Shown: piece after piece, positions 33,539-46,977 of the stretch
How the letters are laid out: each line of letters begins with the position of its first letter
How positions within the stretch are numbered: the first letter of the stretch is position 1
From: Owenia fusiformis
Lineage: Eukaryota > Annelida > Polychaeta > Sabellida > Oweniidae
Assembly: GCA_903813345.2 (NCBI GenBank)
Contig: CAIIXF020000009.1
Span: 7,002,030-7,066,029, forward strand
Length of the DNA: 64,000 nt
Direction: 5' to 3'
Made by a program: the position numbers and the translations under genes
Notes under the pieces: model-generated
What the model was told of the DNA's origin: nothing
Database searches by the model: none
Seen by the model: only the letters and a program-made list of their open reading frames with translations

Positions 33539-36500
33539 TCATTTAATGGGTGCAGTTTTAGGACGTGATATTTGAGAGTTTTTCTTGGCAGCTTTTTGCA
33601 ACCATAAGTCTCTTTGTTTCTTTTCTGCCTCCTCTATACGTTTCTTTTTCTGATCTTCAAATGTCTTTGTGATATCATTATGCAAATCTTGTGTTTGCTG
33701 ATTGGTCATAAGTTTGAACTGTACATGTGTTCTCATTGGATGGTTAAATAGACTGACTTTCCCCAAAGCAGGCTCGCTACTGCTCCGTTCAACTGAATGT
33801 CTTGTTGCTTCAATTCTCCGCTGTTTTAATTCATTAATTTTCTCAGCCATGTCTTGTGGATACATTAACATAGGGACCATGTTGATATCAGTAGCAGAAG
33901 TTGTATACCCATGAGATTTCTTAGAGCGGTTCGACTGAGTAGTCAAGGCAGTGTGTTGTGTCTTCGCTGTAGTAGGCCTGGTGTTTTGTCCTGTATTAGG
34001 CCTGGTTGATTGTCTTGTGGTTGGCCTAGCTGGGTGACCAGGGGCAGGTGATTTCCCAGATCGAGCCACTGATAGAGCAGTCCCAGGTCTTTCAACAACT
34101 GCAGCACTCACAGGACGTGGATTTTGGGAGTCGGGGATATCAGATGCAGAAGCAGTGCGGTGAACTCCTCCCGATGTATGGGGTCTGATGATTCTGCCCT
34201 TAGGAATACTAGTTTGGACATGTTTAGGGTGAGCGCTAACTTTAGCTTCAGTTTTTACGGGAGTGACAGAGAAGCCAGTTGTATAGACTTGAGTTTGGGG
34301 AATCGGAACTGAGGACCTTGAGACACTAGTGCGGGGACGAGATCCTGGCACCTGGGATTGGGAAAGTTCATTGTCACTGGGATAATCAACATTATGAGTC
34401 TTGTGTTCATTTTGTAGTGTTTGGTTTATTCCAAGCTCAGACACAGGGACTTTAGTTCGTGGATCAACTCTACTCGGGCCAGAAGATGGGCGTCCCTTAG
34501 AAGTATCTGGAGCAATAAATCTTCTATCCAATTCAGGCTGAAGATTATATGCAGTGTTCCTTGTTGTGTCATCAGTCTTGCTTGCGCCCTGCATGGCACT
34601 TATAGTAAGGTACACATAGTCAGGAGGGATCACATTCTCACTGGCTCTTATCTGAGACCTCCAGAGGTACTTGGCTTCAGAAAGGGTAAGGTCTCTAGAT
34701 TTATCCCCCTGTGGGTTCTCAAAGGCCCATGAGAGTCTTCTCTGGTGGGACACTGGGCCAGTTTGGTAGTCAGAATCCTCGCTAAAGTTTGGACTGGGGG
34801 GTTTATGGTGAGCACTCATGCGGGATTTAGCAGTTGGGGCTCGGCTAGGGGAAGGAGGGGGCTTAGTCAGGCGGGCATTACTGCCCTGTCTTGCTACTGT
34901 ACTGACTGACTTGGGAGGCCTAGAAGACCCAAGAGTGTTTACACTTTTAGTACCATCGCTTGACTGGTAATCTGTGAAGTCAACAGTTTTATCCATTCTG
35001 GAATCTGCACGAGATTCAGCCCTGGATTTCAATGCACTTTTACGCCCTGTATCATCAATATAATTCTTCTGAATTTGCTTTGCACTATCGATGACACGCT
35101 GACTTAATGTCATAGCACTGCGTGGCAACTGTTCTGGCCTATGTACAAATTTACTGCTGGAGCTAGCTCCCTTCTCTCTGTTTGGCTTATCATGATGTAT
35201 AATTCTCATATCTGTTGCGCCCACTCTCTCCATGCGATTAGCCCTTACCAGGCTGTAGGGCTGAGTCCTGACTGGGGCATTTGAGTAGCTTGCATATTGC
35301 GTAGGTGCTGGCAGTTTGTCAGACTCAAGAAAGTAGTCCCATTCAATTGGTTCAAAGTTCAACACCAAGACACTATTGTTACTGTTAAGTGTAATCCTGG
35401 AAAATATATATTTTTATCATTAATTTCTCATTAATTAAAAAATCAAATATTAAGTACATCTATACTTTCTTGATTACAGCTCTCTTTTACTGTTTTAGTC
35501 CTTAGAATTGCCAGGAAGTTTACATTAAATCCAATTTAACGGAAAAAATCTCTATCAAAAAAGGAGACAATTGATTTTTGCCCATTCTTTATGCTTGTGA
35601 TTTTATTTAGTGGAAGTGACTCGCTAAAAACCAACCTGTCATCAATGGCGATGAGGCTTGTGATTGGTTCACTGCGACTGTTGCCCCGCATGATACGTAA
35701 ACACTGACCAGTTACCATGTTCCAGATTCGGACCTTGCCATCTTCAGAGCCAGTGATGACCCTCAGATACATAAACTCAAGACACAGGACCTCCCTGCAA
35801 AATATAATACAAAGATTAAGAAAACAAATAAATATATGATTGATTGTAAATATAGTACGAATGAAACTTGTATTTGTGAGCACATTGTACCTCTCGAAAA
35901 ATGTGTGTGAACACAATGTACTTCTTTAATGTGTTTGAACACAATGTACTTCTTTAATGTGTTTGAACACAATGTACTTCTTTAATGTGTTTGAACACAA
36001 TGTACTTCTTTAATGTGTTTCAACACAATATACTTCTTTAATGTGTTTCAACACAATATACTTCTTTAATGTGTTTGAACACAATATACTTCTTTAATGT
36101 TTGAACACAATGTACTCTTTAATGTGTTTGAACACAATGTACTTCTTTAATGTGTTTGAATACAATATACTTCTTTAATGTGTTTGAACACAATATACTT
36201 CTTTAATGTGTTTGACCACAGTGTACTTCTTTAATGTGTTTGAACACAATGTACTTCTTTAATGTGTTTGAATACAATATACTTCTTTAATGTGTTTGAA
36301 CACAATATACTTCTTTAATGTGTTTGAACACAGTGTACTTCTTTAATGTGTTTGAACACAATATACTTCTTTAATGTGTTTCAACACAATATACTTCTTT
36401 AATGTGTTTGAACACAATGTACTTCTTTAATGTTTGAACACAATGTACTCTTTAATGTGTTTGAACACAATGTACTTCTTTAATGTTTGAACACAATGTA

Positions 36501-39500
36501 CTCTTTAATGTGTTTGAACACAATGTACTTCTTTAATGTGTGTGAACACAATGTACTTCTTTAATGTGTTTGAACACAATATACTTCTTTAATGTGTTTG
36601 AACACAATGTACTTCTTTAATGTGTTTGAATACAATATACTTCTTTAATGTGTTTGAACACAATATACTTCTTTAATATGTTTGAACACAATGTACTTCT
36701 TTAATGTGTTTGAACACAATGTACTTCTTTAATGTGTTTGAACACAATGTACTTCTTTAATGTGTTTGAACACAATATACTTCTTTAATATGTTTGAACA
36801 CAATATACTTCTTTAATATGTTTGAACACAATGTACTTCTTTAATGTGTTTGAACACAATGTACTTCTTTAATGTGTTTGAACACAATATACTTCTTTAA
36901 TATGTTTGAACACAATGTACTTCTTTAATGTGTTTGAACACAATGTACTTCTTTAATGTGTTTGAACACAATATACTTCTTTAATGTGTTTGAACACAAT
37001 ATACCTCTTTAATATGTTTGAACACAATATACTTCTTTAATATGTTTGAACACAATGTACTTCTTTAATGTGTTTGAACACAATGTACTTCTTTAATGTG
37101 TTTGAACACAATATTAATACCAACTGAATATCTTAAAACCTGTAAACTGTGTTTTAAAATTTGATGTCTATACAGAATGGTAGTGTAAAAAACTCTGAAA
37201 GAACATTCACAAATAAGACATTCACAACACACCATATACGTAAAGTAACAGAACAACAACATAAATGTTATGATTAATCACTAGAAAATTAGTTTCAATA
37301 AACAACACAAAGATATTTGTACATGGTATACAGGTCACATTTTTCAAAATGTATAGTATGTCTCCAAAATATATTAATGTACAGTACCAATACTCTAAAG
37401 TATGCAGTAGTGTCCCATAAGCCCATTTCCTATTCAGATTTCCCATAATTCAAATGGCACAAGAACTTTATAGGTTATTGTGCACCAAAATCAATAACGT
37501 TTGATGCTTTGAAATTACAATTACTGTATTTGATAACACACAAATGTGATCACTTAATTGTACTTATTGGATGATGATTATACCCTACAACCCAAAAATG
37601 AAGCAGTACATATACCCATGTGTGCATATGCAGCCCATAAGCCCCTGTGCTGTAGTGCATAAGTAAAATAACAAAAAACATGGATGTGGACCTTGCTTAG
37701 GCCATAAGAAGAAGATACTGTACTTTTTTTTGTGTCCTCTGGCAAAATCCAAAGTCTTAAATCATGCACACAAGCGGACGTAAAACAAAGAACCTATTTC
37801 TTATGACCTTAGTGCAAAGACAAACAATTGGATGTGATCCAGAAACAAATATATTGATGTACATAATATTCTAGGTTTTATATATGCTGAATGTTTCAAA
37901 GGTAAAATGAATTAAGGCTTACTCTTTAAATGCTAGAGGTGCTTTATAAGGAATGCTGACACCCTGTATTTGAGGGTTGTCCAAAATGTCTTGACATTTT
38001 ACAGAGTAATCAAAACAGTTTTGATCTTTCCTTGTATAACATTTAATTATCTTTCATATACAAAACCAAACACTCCAAAGCATCTCTATGACATTTCCCA
38101 TGAGTTATGCCTATTAGCAGACAATTGTAAAATTTCAATTCATGTAGTTCAGCAGTTTTTATACATGTACATCCAGTGTATATCTGTATGAAATTATCTC
38201 TAATATTCATCTGAAATATATAAAATACAAAAAGAACTCATAAAAGAACAAAACGTCAAATCAATCAAATTAAATGGAGGGGATCCTGTTTATTTTCAAC
38301 AATACAAAATATATTTTTCATCCAATGTTTAAAGCAAATATCATTTTGGACCACCTTGTATTTTAAACTAGTAATCATTGAAATGCTCGGATATGAAAGA
38401 GTTTTTAAATATAGGATGAAAAATATTTTTGTAAATAAACACAAAACAATATAGCATGCTTATACAATAACATTACATACCCAGCAAGTCTAGTGTTAAA
38501 GAAAAGAACATAGAAAATCTGTTAGCAATATTAAACACTTATATTATACACTGGACAACAAATTCAGTTAATTTGTACAAGTGATTTATAAAAATTCAAA
38601 TTATTAGAAATGACAGTAAAAATCTTGATGTGTATTATTTTTGTCATTTATCGTAAAACAACAATATAACCGTGGGTATATTTCATGTATTACATAATTG
38701 ATTTTGATATTAAATATACTAATAAAAGAATCAGCTTACTTTGGATGTCTAAGTGCATTAAGACAACGTTTATGATTTCCTTGGTTTGACCATACAAGGG
38801 CGTAGCCATCTTTGCTTGCGGTGATCAAGTGCCACTTGTCAAACTTGATACCTGTGATTGGTCCATGATGTCCAGTCAATCTCTGAAGTCAAAATCATAA
38901 GATGTATTTTTCAAGCTGAGATATGAAGACATTATATTGTAAAAGGGTTTAATTTTGAGTTTTTTATTCACCATTTTGCCATTTTCAGGCAAATGTTACA
39001 AGAAAATAAATCAAAATATCAAAGCATAACATATAAACAAGAGTCTGTAGATACTTTAGATTAGAAAATATGGTAATTAAATAATACATTTTGGAAAATA
39101 GTACATGTTTTGTTAACCCTTATAAGTCTGATTTTAAATCCCTATGACATATTTGACCATTCTTCAATATTTTATTTATTTACAGATTTATCATTTACAT
39201 TATATTTGCCTTGCATGTTATGAACAGTCAAGTCTAATTTACCTTAATAAGTTTTCCAGTGAGTAATTCCCAAACTTTCACCTTGCCACCCTCACAGCCA
39301 CTGATACACCTATCCTTGGACAATGCCACCGCACACACCGCATGGCGGTGTTTGAATGTACGGATTGATTTACCAGTCTCAAGGTTCCAAACTGAAACAA
39401 GAAAATTAATAGTAGTTATTTCATAAACGTACCAAATTTTTAGTCAGTAGAAATAGAACCTCCTCCCAGTTGACACTACTCATATGCAATATATTGATAA

Positions 39501-42500
39501 TGGCTCAAAGTAAATAAAATGGGTCAATTTTTCAGATCCACCCATGCCCTGATAAAAGTTCCTTTTCATTAAAATATACTTTACAGACACAACTTAAGCC
39601 CAGCACACACCAATGGGGCAGAATCAAAGATTTCCAAGAAATCCCACAAGATGATGTACATTTATAGTATATGGAGGACGAGGGTCCCAAGGTGCCCCAT
39701 TGGTATGTTGGGCCTTACACTAATTTAAATTCAGTTTGGGGCGAACTTACCTTTACATAAATGATCCTTTGCCCCTGATGCCATTCTGTCTCCACATATC
39801 TCCATACATGTTATCGTATCCCTGTGCCCACGCAGAATCTTTAATGGCTTGCCTGTTTCCAGACTCCATTTTCTTTAACACAAAAAATGAGTGCGAGTTG
39901 CAAATATTTGAAAGTTAAGATGTACAAATAATAGGCATTCTTCTTAATTCATCCTTTTGCACAGATGAGAGTGGATTTTTGACATTAGATTCTGTAACAA
40001 CCATGACAATAGCATGATGCCATGTTTGATTTCAATCAAATTCTACTCGCTCAGAGATATTTGACGTCATTGATACTTTAGTAACCACGGGAATAAAGGT
40101 ATGTTGTAATACATCAGTTATGTCATTATGACGTGAAATATGCCTTCGTTCTTGCCCAAAATCCAAATATAGTTCCTCCCAAGGTCGGCCTATATTGGGA
40201 GAACTAGAACTTGGAAGAGCATATTTCACGTCATAGTGACATAACCTCTAAATACCACATCTATTATATTTTTAACATAGTCTAGCTTCAAACCCCTGTG
40301 ACACCCCCCTTGCTTCACCTACTGATAAGGTAAAGAGGTGGGATCCTGAAATTGAAACAACACTTTAACATCTGTTACAAACAAAGATGAATCTCACCTT
40401 ATACTGAGATCATAACTTCCACTGAGAACATATCCTTTTTGCTCACATAGAGCTACACATCTTACAGAGCCTGCATGGCCTATGCACACAGGCGCAATCT
40501 CACGTCCTGTCTCATTGTGGAGGAATTTAACGTGGCGATCTTTAGAGCCGATTGCTGTCAGTTTTAAGCCATTTGTGTGGATGCAGCGATGAGCATCTGG
40601 TCTGGAAAGAACAAACTAATGTAAAATATGCGTTTAAATAAGCCTGTCACAGTGATCAGATAAGACACATTAATGCTAACTATTCTTGAATTTAATTTGT
40701 TTATTGATGGAATAAATTGCAGACTTTTGTGATTTTTATATGTCGTCATAAATTCACTTGTTACTTTTTAAAAACAAAACCACAATGGATAGAGTTACAT
40801 CTTCAGAGGAAGTTTCGTTATGAAGCATTTTGACCAAAAAAGCTTTGTAATAAAGGATATTTGAGGTATTATACATGCACAAAATCTTTATTTAGGAGCT
40901 TTTTGTCAAAATGTTTGGTAATAAAGCAATTTAACCCTACTGCGTGACAGGTACAACAATATTTTCTGAAATGCTGACTTACTGGTCGGTCAGTACCATG
41001 ACATTGTAGGCCCCACAGTAAACATTTCTCTCTTCCATTATAATGTTCCTTTTAGAGATACCACTATACGCAGTCTCCAAATTCATTTCAGTTTTAAACT
41101 TGGTCTCTACAACATCAGAAGAGGTCTTTATGACATCCCATGAGCCATTGTCAAGGTTTGGCACAGGGACGTCAATGTCATTGGCATAGTTTGGATCGCT
41201 GCTTTGTGCGGCCATGCCTTGCATCAATTGGACCTCTTCCCATAGTTGCTGGTTTACGTAGAATTCTTTGTGAACTTCTTCCACTAGGTGGCGCCAGTTG
41301 CTGCTTACGCATAGTGCATTATGGAGAGCCGCCTTATCCAGAAACCCAAGTATGTATTTGGATAAATGAACGGGGAGACTCCGGATAAAATCCTTATGTA
41401 GAGATACCCCAGAATATGCTTTAGATGAAGTTGGAATCACCAAACATGTAGGGTCCAAAGAACTCAGATCTGATCCATTATCAAAGAAATCATCATCACC
41501 CGAATCATCATTAATGATCTCATCATCATCGTCGATGATAATATCTATTTCCGTTTCTGTCTGTGTGTCTGCCAGGGGGTCAGGAGGGAGGGGGGAGTAG
41601 CTGGGGTTAGCATCCATGAGGAGTTGAAGGTGTGGGGCATGACTATCGAGGCTGTAAGTGCTACTGGCGATGGACGATGATTCATAATTATCTGCAACAA
41701 AATGACAATGGAAACTGATAAATCAAAATATGTTTAAAGGCCCAATGTAACGTTTGAAATTATTTTTTCATCCAAATATTATTTTGGAAGACCAAAAGGC
41801 TCTTTTACATATTTTTCAATCAAAATAATATTTTGTTGGCCTTTTACTTTAAGATTTGGAAAAATGAAGTTTGTGAGTTTAACTCATCTGCCTTAATAAA
41901 AAATGAAATGTGAAAATTTTGATGTGAAAGACATTATATATTATTTCCTCTTTCTGCAAAGTGAGATACAAATGACAAAATTTCCACAAACTGAGGCAAG
42001 CCTATTTTAATAATACTTAATAAGAAAAAATGTGTAAAACAGCTTTTAAGTCATGAGGAATAATATTTGGATGATAATAATTTTTAAAACTTTCTACGGG
42101 GCCTTTAACATTAAGATCACAAAGGTTAATTCTTTCAGCACTAACTTGTATGTAATAGTCCAATTGTTTCATTATGCAAATAATATTGGCAGAGTTTATG
42201 ATAGATTGTTACAACTAAGTTTTGAATTACAATTTGAACTGTCGAGTCCATTGAACAATTTCCTCACAGTCAGTCTTAGATTAAATATAAAAATATTTGA
42301 AGAAATAATGAGATCTTGATTTACATGGAACTATAGAAATGTCAAGACTGAGATTATGCCATATCTATTGAATAGACAAGCAAACCTTGACAAATCAAGA
42401 CCAAAAGTGAACCCTCTTTAGAATGTAATCAATTTTGATAAATAAAGTCAATAGCAACGCTAGGGCTCTATGAATACAAAGTTTGTTGCATGTGTACACG

Positions 42501-43516
42501 TTGAGTGTCAAACTTGGAATAATTTATTTACATTGTATGGATATTCTTACGAAAATATTAACAATAGTGAAATAGATATTAGTAAATTATTGTTTTTGGC
42601 AATCAACATAATAAATTAAATTGATACATTTGATTGATATACCCATGATTATAATTTATTCACAATTTTTATTCTCACTGTTTTAGTAAAAAGTTATTTT
42701 TTGTTTGTCTCATTGAGCAAAACCATGCATTTATGACTTTGTCATAATTGAGTGAGCGTGGTTTTCGAAGAGCATACTGAAAGTATAATTACCTTTTGGA
42801 AGAGCAACCTTCCTTTCTGAGGCTAGAAGTGTCCGTGCTTGCAGCCCCGCAAGATGTAGTAGATGTGCGTCACACCAACGCATCAAGCCAAGAATAAAGT
42901 TACACTTCGTCCAATAGTTTGCAGTTTGGAACCAGTACCATGTTTCTATTAATTCCTGCTCCATTGAAGCGCCATTTAGCGCTCTGTCAGAGTTCAGTTT
43001 ATACCTGTCCGTCTCCAGACTGGGTTTCGTTCTTGTTCTTGCATATGTGAAGTCTTTGCATAATAATGGTTGGAGTAAGGTCACAATGTATTCCAGTAGG
43101 TCGATACTGTGGAATCTCCGTATAAGTCCAAGTAAGAATCGTTTCTGTGTGTGATCTCCGCTTTTTTGAAACCATTGCCGTGTAAGGATGAGTTTTTGAA
43201 CTAAATGACATGTCTCACACTCGCCACATACTGTATTCTTCAGTTGGTTAACGCAGCGTAATTCTGGCGCTTTCCCGAGATTGAACGAGAACGTCTCTGT
43301 ACTGTTATGTGGATGCTTCATGATGCCGTTTTTAAAGCCTGGAAAAACAATAGGTTCTTTAATACTTAATGTCACACTGGTATCACATGATTTATTCTCC
43401 CATGATCTATGTCCCCATGGTGTTTGATCCCATGGTATATATCCCCATGGTTTTTGTTCCCAAGATCCTTCATTTTCCTCCACAAGTTGCGGTAGGAAAG
43501 AAACTGTCTTCGGCAT
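33539..43516 (-). CDS. FBXW10: FBXW10 homologue: F-box/WD-repeat protein, eight coding exons
   Basis: Exons 43516-42793, 41691-40983, 40601-40398, 39872-39751, 39391-39243, 38882-38740, 35794-35636 and 35396-33539 join in frame to 1355 aa (introns GT-AG). Residues about 97-230 contain CGECETCHLVQ and RFLLGLIRRFHSIDLLEYI, characteristic of the FBXW10/CDRT1 N-terminus. An acidic tract (about 288-318) precedes an F-box at about 343-385 (LPVHLSKYILGFLDKAAL), the SKP1-binding module of SCF ubiquitin ligases. Five exons encode WD repeats (about 478-736; VRIWNMVTGQCLRI, KVWELLTGKLI) that would bind substrate. The last exon is a 620-residue low-complexity Ser/Pro/Arg tail with tandem TTRQSTRPNTGQNTRPTTAK and a C-terminal charged helix. 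A small PWG-x-x-PWD-x-x-PWG repeat lies at residues 23-39. Upstream leader exons were not identified. Confidence 0.92.
35898..37115. repeat. 28 bp minisatellite, about 43 copies, in FBXW10 intron 6
   Basis: Unit AATGTGTTTGAACACAATG followed by TACTTCTTT (28 bases), in about 1.2 kb. Higher-order variants recur: TATAC for TGTAC, TTTCAACAC for TTTGAACAC, and shortened units lacking GTG or TTC. The GTGTT-TG-AACAC core is nearly palindromic. There are no unique spacers between units. It sits about 100 bp from the acceptor of exon 7. Confidence 0.95.
40116..40246. mobile_element. 131 bp palindromic MITE in an FBXW10 intron
   Basis: Left AGTTATGTCATTATGACGTG, continuing AAATATGC, mirrors the right end GCATATTTCACGTCATAGTG, continuing ACATAACC. 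A second, inner hairpin (CAAATATAGTTCCTCCCAAGG versus CCTATATTGGGAGAACT) forms the middle. Confidence 0.65.
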
Positions 43517-44691
43517 ATTGTATGTTACCCTTCAAAACATCAACAAAACACTAGGCCTATGCCAATATGTCACTGCTAAAATTATCCTACAAGTTATCAT
43601 TATCCCAAGGATCTCCAAGATCCAAATAATACTATTTTAATCCATGACAAAACTACGGGAATTATTATTTCCTGTTTTTTAATTCTAAGAATTTATTTGC
43701 ATCCTATTCAGAAAAACTATAATTTATAGTCTCCATGTTGAAATAACGGCCTCTAATGCCCACTATCTGTGACATATCCTAGTTATCTCAAATCCTGCCT
43801 ATCACAAGTACGCGTTTCTAGTTAGTGTTGTTAAGTTAACAATATCTCCTTCAAATAGTCACATTTACATTTTATCATAAAAGTCAAGATTGCATGATCT
43901 TTAATAAACTAGCGTCTTTATTTTGTCAGGTCATTTGTTTCTGATTGCGTGTTAATGTCAATTTAATTAGTTTTTTTTAATAATTAATGGCATGTTCTTT
44001 AAGTATTTAATTCGCTTCTCATCCGTCATGGAATCCCTGCCTTCTCAAGATTTTTGAGGTTCTGACATTTGAGAAAGACTAGGAAATTACAGGTTATATT
44101 TCATCTAAGCCTAAATGCTGACAATGGGTGCCTTATTGATCATATAGAAATGTCAACAACGGGTTCTTTCAAGTATGGCTCAATGGGGTCTTGTTCTTGG
44201 ATACCATACACTTCATGGAAAATTCTACAGACAAGAGATGCTGGGTTTTCATTAAGTCTTACTTTATTGACAAATTTTACTTGGAATCGATTCTACTGAC
44301 ACCTAAGAAAACAATCTCTGTATTTTTAATTCAAATATCTCGGAAATTATTTCAGCTAAAGTGGGATTCTTTTAGTCTAATATTTTCATAACTGACGGAG
44401 ATAAGAGGATTTTTAGTATGTGATAAAAAGAGGAAATTAATCAATTATTTAGTAACCTGATATTCATATGCAAATAGTAACTCTCATAGATTTGCAAAAT
44501 ATTTTTCCCGAGGGGATATCCTGTCTACTGAACACGTCAATGAACAAAATATGCCCAGAAGGAAAATTTTTGCACTATTTTTCGAAAATGTGTTTTGTTT
44601 GTTCAATTTTTTAATTATAAATCAAAGCAATAAATTTTGACAATAGGGAGTAATTTTATTGCATGACATGTATATTTCATAATACAGTATA

Positions 44692-44875
44692 CAGTAAAAC
44701 CTGTGTATATTAAACAGTTTTTTGTCGAGAAAAAATGTTCAGTGTTGGTAGGTATTCACTAGAGAGAGGGTAATTTATACAGAAGTCAATAGAGTATATG
44801 TGTGGAGGAAGGGTGTTCACTAGAGACAGGTGTTCACTAGATAGAGAGAGATGTTCACAAAGACAGGTTTTACTG
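44692..44875. mobile_element. MITE, CAGTAAAACCTGT family, complete
   Basis: Ends CAGTAAAACCTGTGTA and ACAGGTTTTACTG, flanked by TATA on both sides. The interior has repeated GTTCACTAGA phrases. Confidence 0.7.
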
Positions 44876-45053
44876 TATACTGTTTATACAAAATGAAAAG
44901 ACTTTAAACATGAAAATTATAATAATATACTTTAGCATGTCATTTTTTCTCAATGTTTCACATTCTTTAACTACTTCTGTTGCAAAAAATAAATTGACAG
45001 GATAACTCTAATCGCACTAATGCCTCCAGATTTATGAATATGATGAAGACACA

Positions 45054-45194
45054 CAGGGTGTTTCATATGTATGCACCCCCTCTAAACTCATACATGAAGC
45101 ATCCTTATGGAAAGTTACATACTAGATAGGATTGCAAAGTTTCAGAAGCAAGATGATAGGTTTAGAGGGGAGTGCATACATATGAAACACCCTG
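45054..45194. mobile_element. 141 bp mariner-like MITE
   Basis: Ends CAGGGTGTTTCATATGTATG and complement; the inner CCCCCTCTAAAC is mirrored by GTTTAGAGGGG. Right flank TA, left flank CA. Confidence 0.7.
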
Positions 45195-46294
45195 TAAAGA
45201 AAAATTACCAAGCAAGCAAATTGTAACGTTAAATATCTAAAAGGGGAAACATACATTTTAGGGTATGCTAAATTCTGTTTTCAATAGTAGACTTCAAACA
45301 AAAGTTAAGGTTACGTTCAAATGATATACCCATTGCACAGGGGAAGGTTATTTTCCCTGATATAATGAAACGTCTAAGTCTAAAAATAAACTTTGAGATT
45401 TTCTTAGTATTATGACAAAAAATAGTTAAAATAGGTAAAATCTGGATAATGACTAAATGGTCATAACTCCTAGTATTTAATCAAAAGGAAAATGAAATTA
45501 TTCTTAGCTGTATTAAAATGTGATTTGTGTAACATTGTAATCAACCTTTATTTGGTAGTTTTGTTTTATAAAAAAATGGCATTTTGCAAAAATATAGGCT
45601 AAATTAAAATGATGCCAATTTTTAGGTCATTTCTGACACTCAGAGTTCCTTTAATCAACATCCATGAATGTTCATCCATAAATCATCTTTCAGACATTGA
45701 GTACCTTTCGATTTAAGTCTGTAAAATAACTTTAACATAAGGTATATACTGTACTCCTGGTAATTTTCGGGCGCTACTATATTTCACGCTTTTTTGGGTG
45801 ATAATAGATAGTTTTGAAAAAGAGAAATTGGAAGAAAGATCGTTATTACTGTATTAAAATGAACATTCTAACGAAATGGCTTGAGAAGTGAAAATCATCG
45901 GGCGAAGGAACAACCATTGCTGATATCGTAGTTGAAAGAGTGATCTTGTATGACAAATCCGCGAAAAATTGATAGCCGCAAAATTTTAAAAAAGTAAAAA
46001 GTAAAAATTAGCAAAATATAATAGCCGCAAAATTTCAAAATGCCAAAAAAACGCGAATACAATATAGCGTCAAATCATGTATAAAAAATTGATAACAATT
46101 ATATATGAAAGACTGACATTACAGCAAGCTTTCCAGAAGGATTAAGTTTGCTAATATACCTGTGATGTGTACATTAATTAGTACTTTCCAGCTACTGTGC
46201 TTTAGACAACCTTTGCTTTCATGTAATCATGGGCTTTCAACTAGATGAAAGCCCATGCTGTAATAGATTTTGTTGAATAACATACTCCCATATT

Positions 46295-46840
46295 ACTTAG
46301 TTTGCACAAAGCTATCTCTTGCATATCTTGACATACCAAGTCCATGTAAAAGGTCTTTTACAGAAATGTAAGAAATCGTTGGAACACCTACACTACTTCA
46401 ATCGATGTATAACATCATAAAATATTGGTTTAATATTCGTAGAACGCTAGCTGGAGTCGGTAGACAGTGTAATCGACGAAAAATGTATTTGAAACTTGTT
46501 ATTTCCATGTCGTCCTGACCAGGAAGTCTTGCCAATGCGCATGCGTGTAACCAGAAGCGGAAATCTCATGGCATGGAGGCGCATGCGCATTACCAAACTT
46601 TCTGAGAAGCCATCTTGGAAATTATCGACTCTTCAACATTTTTCGTCAATTACGCTGTCTCCCGACTCCGGATAGCCCGATATGGTTAGAAAAACTTTAT
46701 TCTAGAATGTTATGCATCGATTGAAGTAGGGTAAATGTTTCCAATATTTCTTACATATTTCCAAAAGACCTTTATAAAGGACTGGGAATATCGAGTTTTG
46801 CATAGCCATCTATCTAAAAGATGGCTATGTGCAAATATAC
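46295..46840. mobile_element. 545 bp palindrome with two NRF1-like sites at its centre
   Basis: The left arm and the reverse complement of the right arm share TTGCACA, AAAGGTCTTTT, TGTAAGAAAT, CTACTTCAATCGATG, ATAACAT, GGAGTCGG, AGACAG and GACGAAAAATG in order over about 200-230 bases. The central 110 bases hold TGCGCATGCGT (46536-46546) and GGCGCATGCGCAT (46578-46590), close to the NRF1 consensus, in mirrored context. No target duplication or coding region seen. Confidence 0.65.
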
Positions 46841-46977
46841 CCATGAATGTGTAATTTTTCAAAACTACTTGCGTATTGAAATGTTTTTAGTTGTGGGGTG
46901 ATTTGAAATATAGAGGTTTTCTAGCCTGGTCTAGCACCCCCCTCCTTCCCCCATAAATCAACACCACCCTCATTTAT

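Larger units (their letters stand above)
43517..46294. other. FBXW10 upstream / intergenic; two small MITEs only
   Basis: Probable promoter side of FBXW10; no CpG-rich or TATA-type promoter stands out. Contains the MITEs at 44692-44875 and 45054-45194. No exon recognised. Confidence 0.4.

Noticed and set aside
34421-34732. Plus-strand frames across 33702-34732
   Set aside because: Antisense shadows of the large FBXW10 terminal exon.
35898-37115. Regular 28 bp repeats resembling a CRISPR array
   Set aside because: Units are directly adjacent with no unique spacers, and the context is a eukaryotic intron; it is a minisatellite.
37963-38363. Possible mariner MITE with ACCCTGTA and GGACCACCTTGTA ends
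   Set aside because: Only about 17 bases near the ends are inverted and the boundaries do not line up with a clean TA target.
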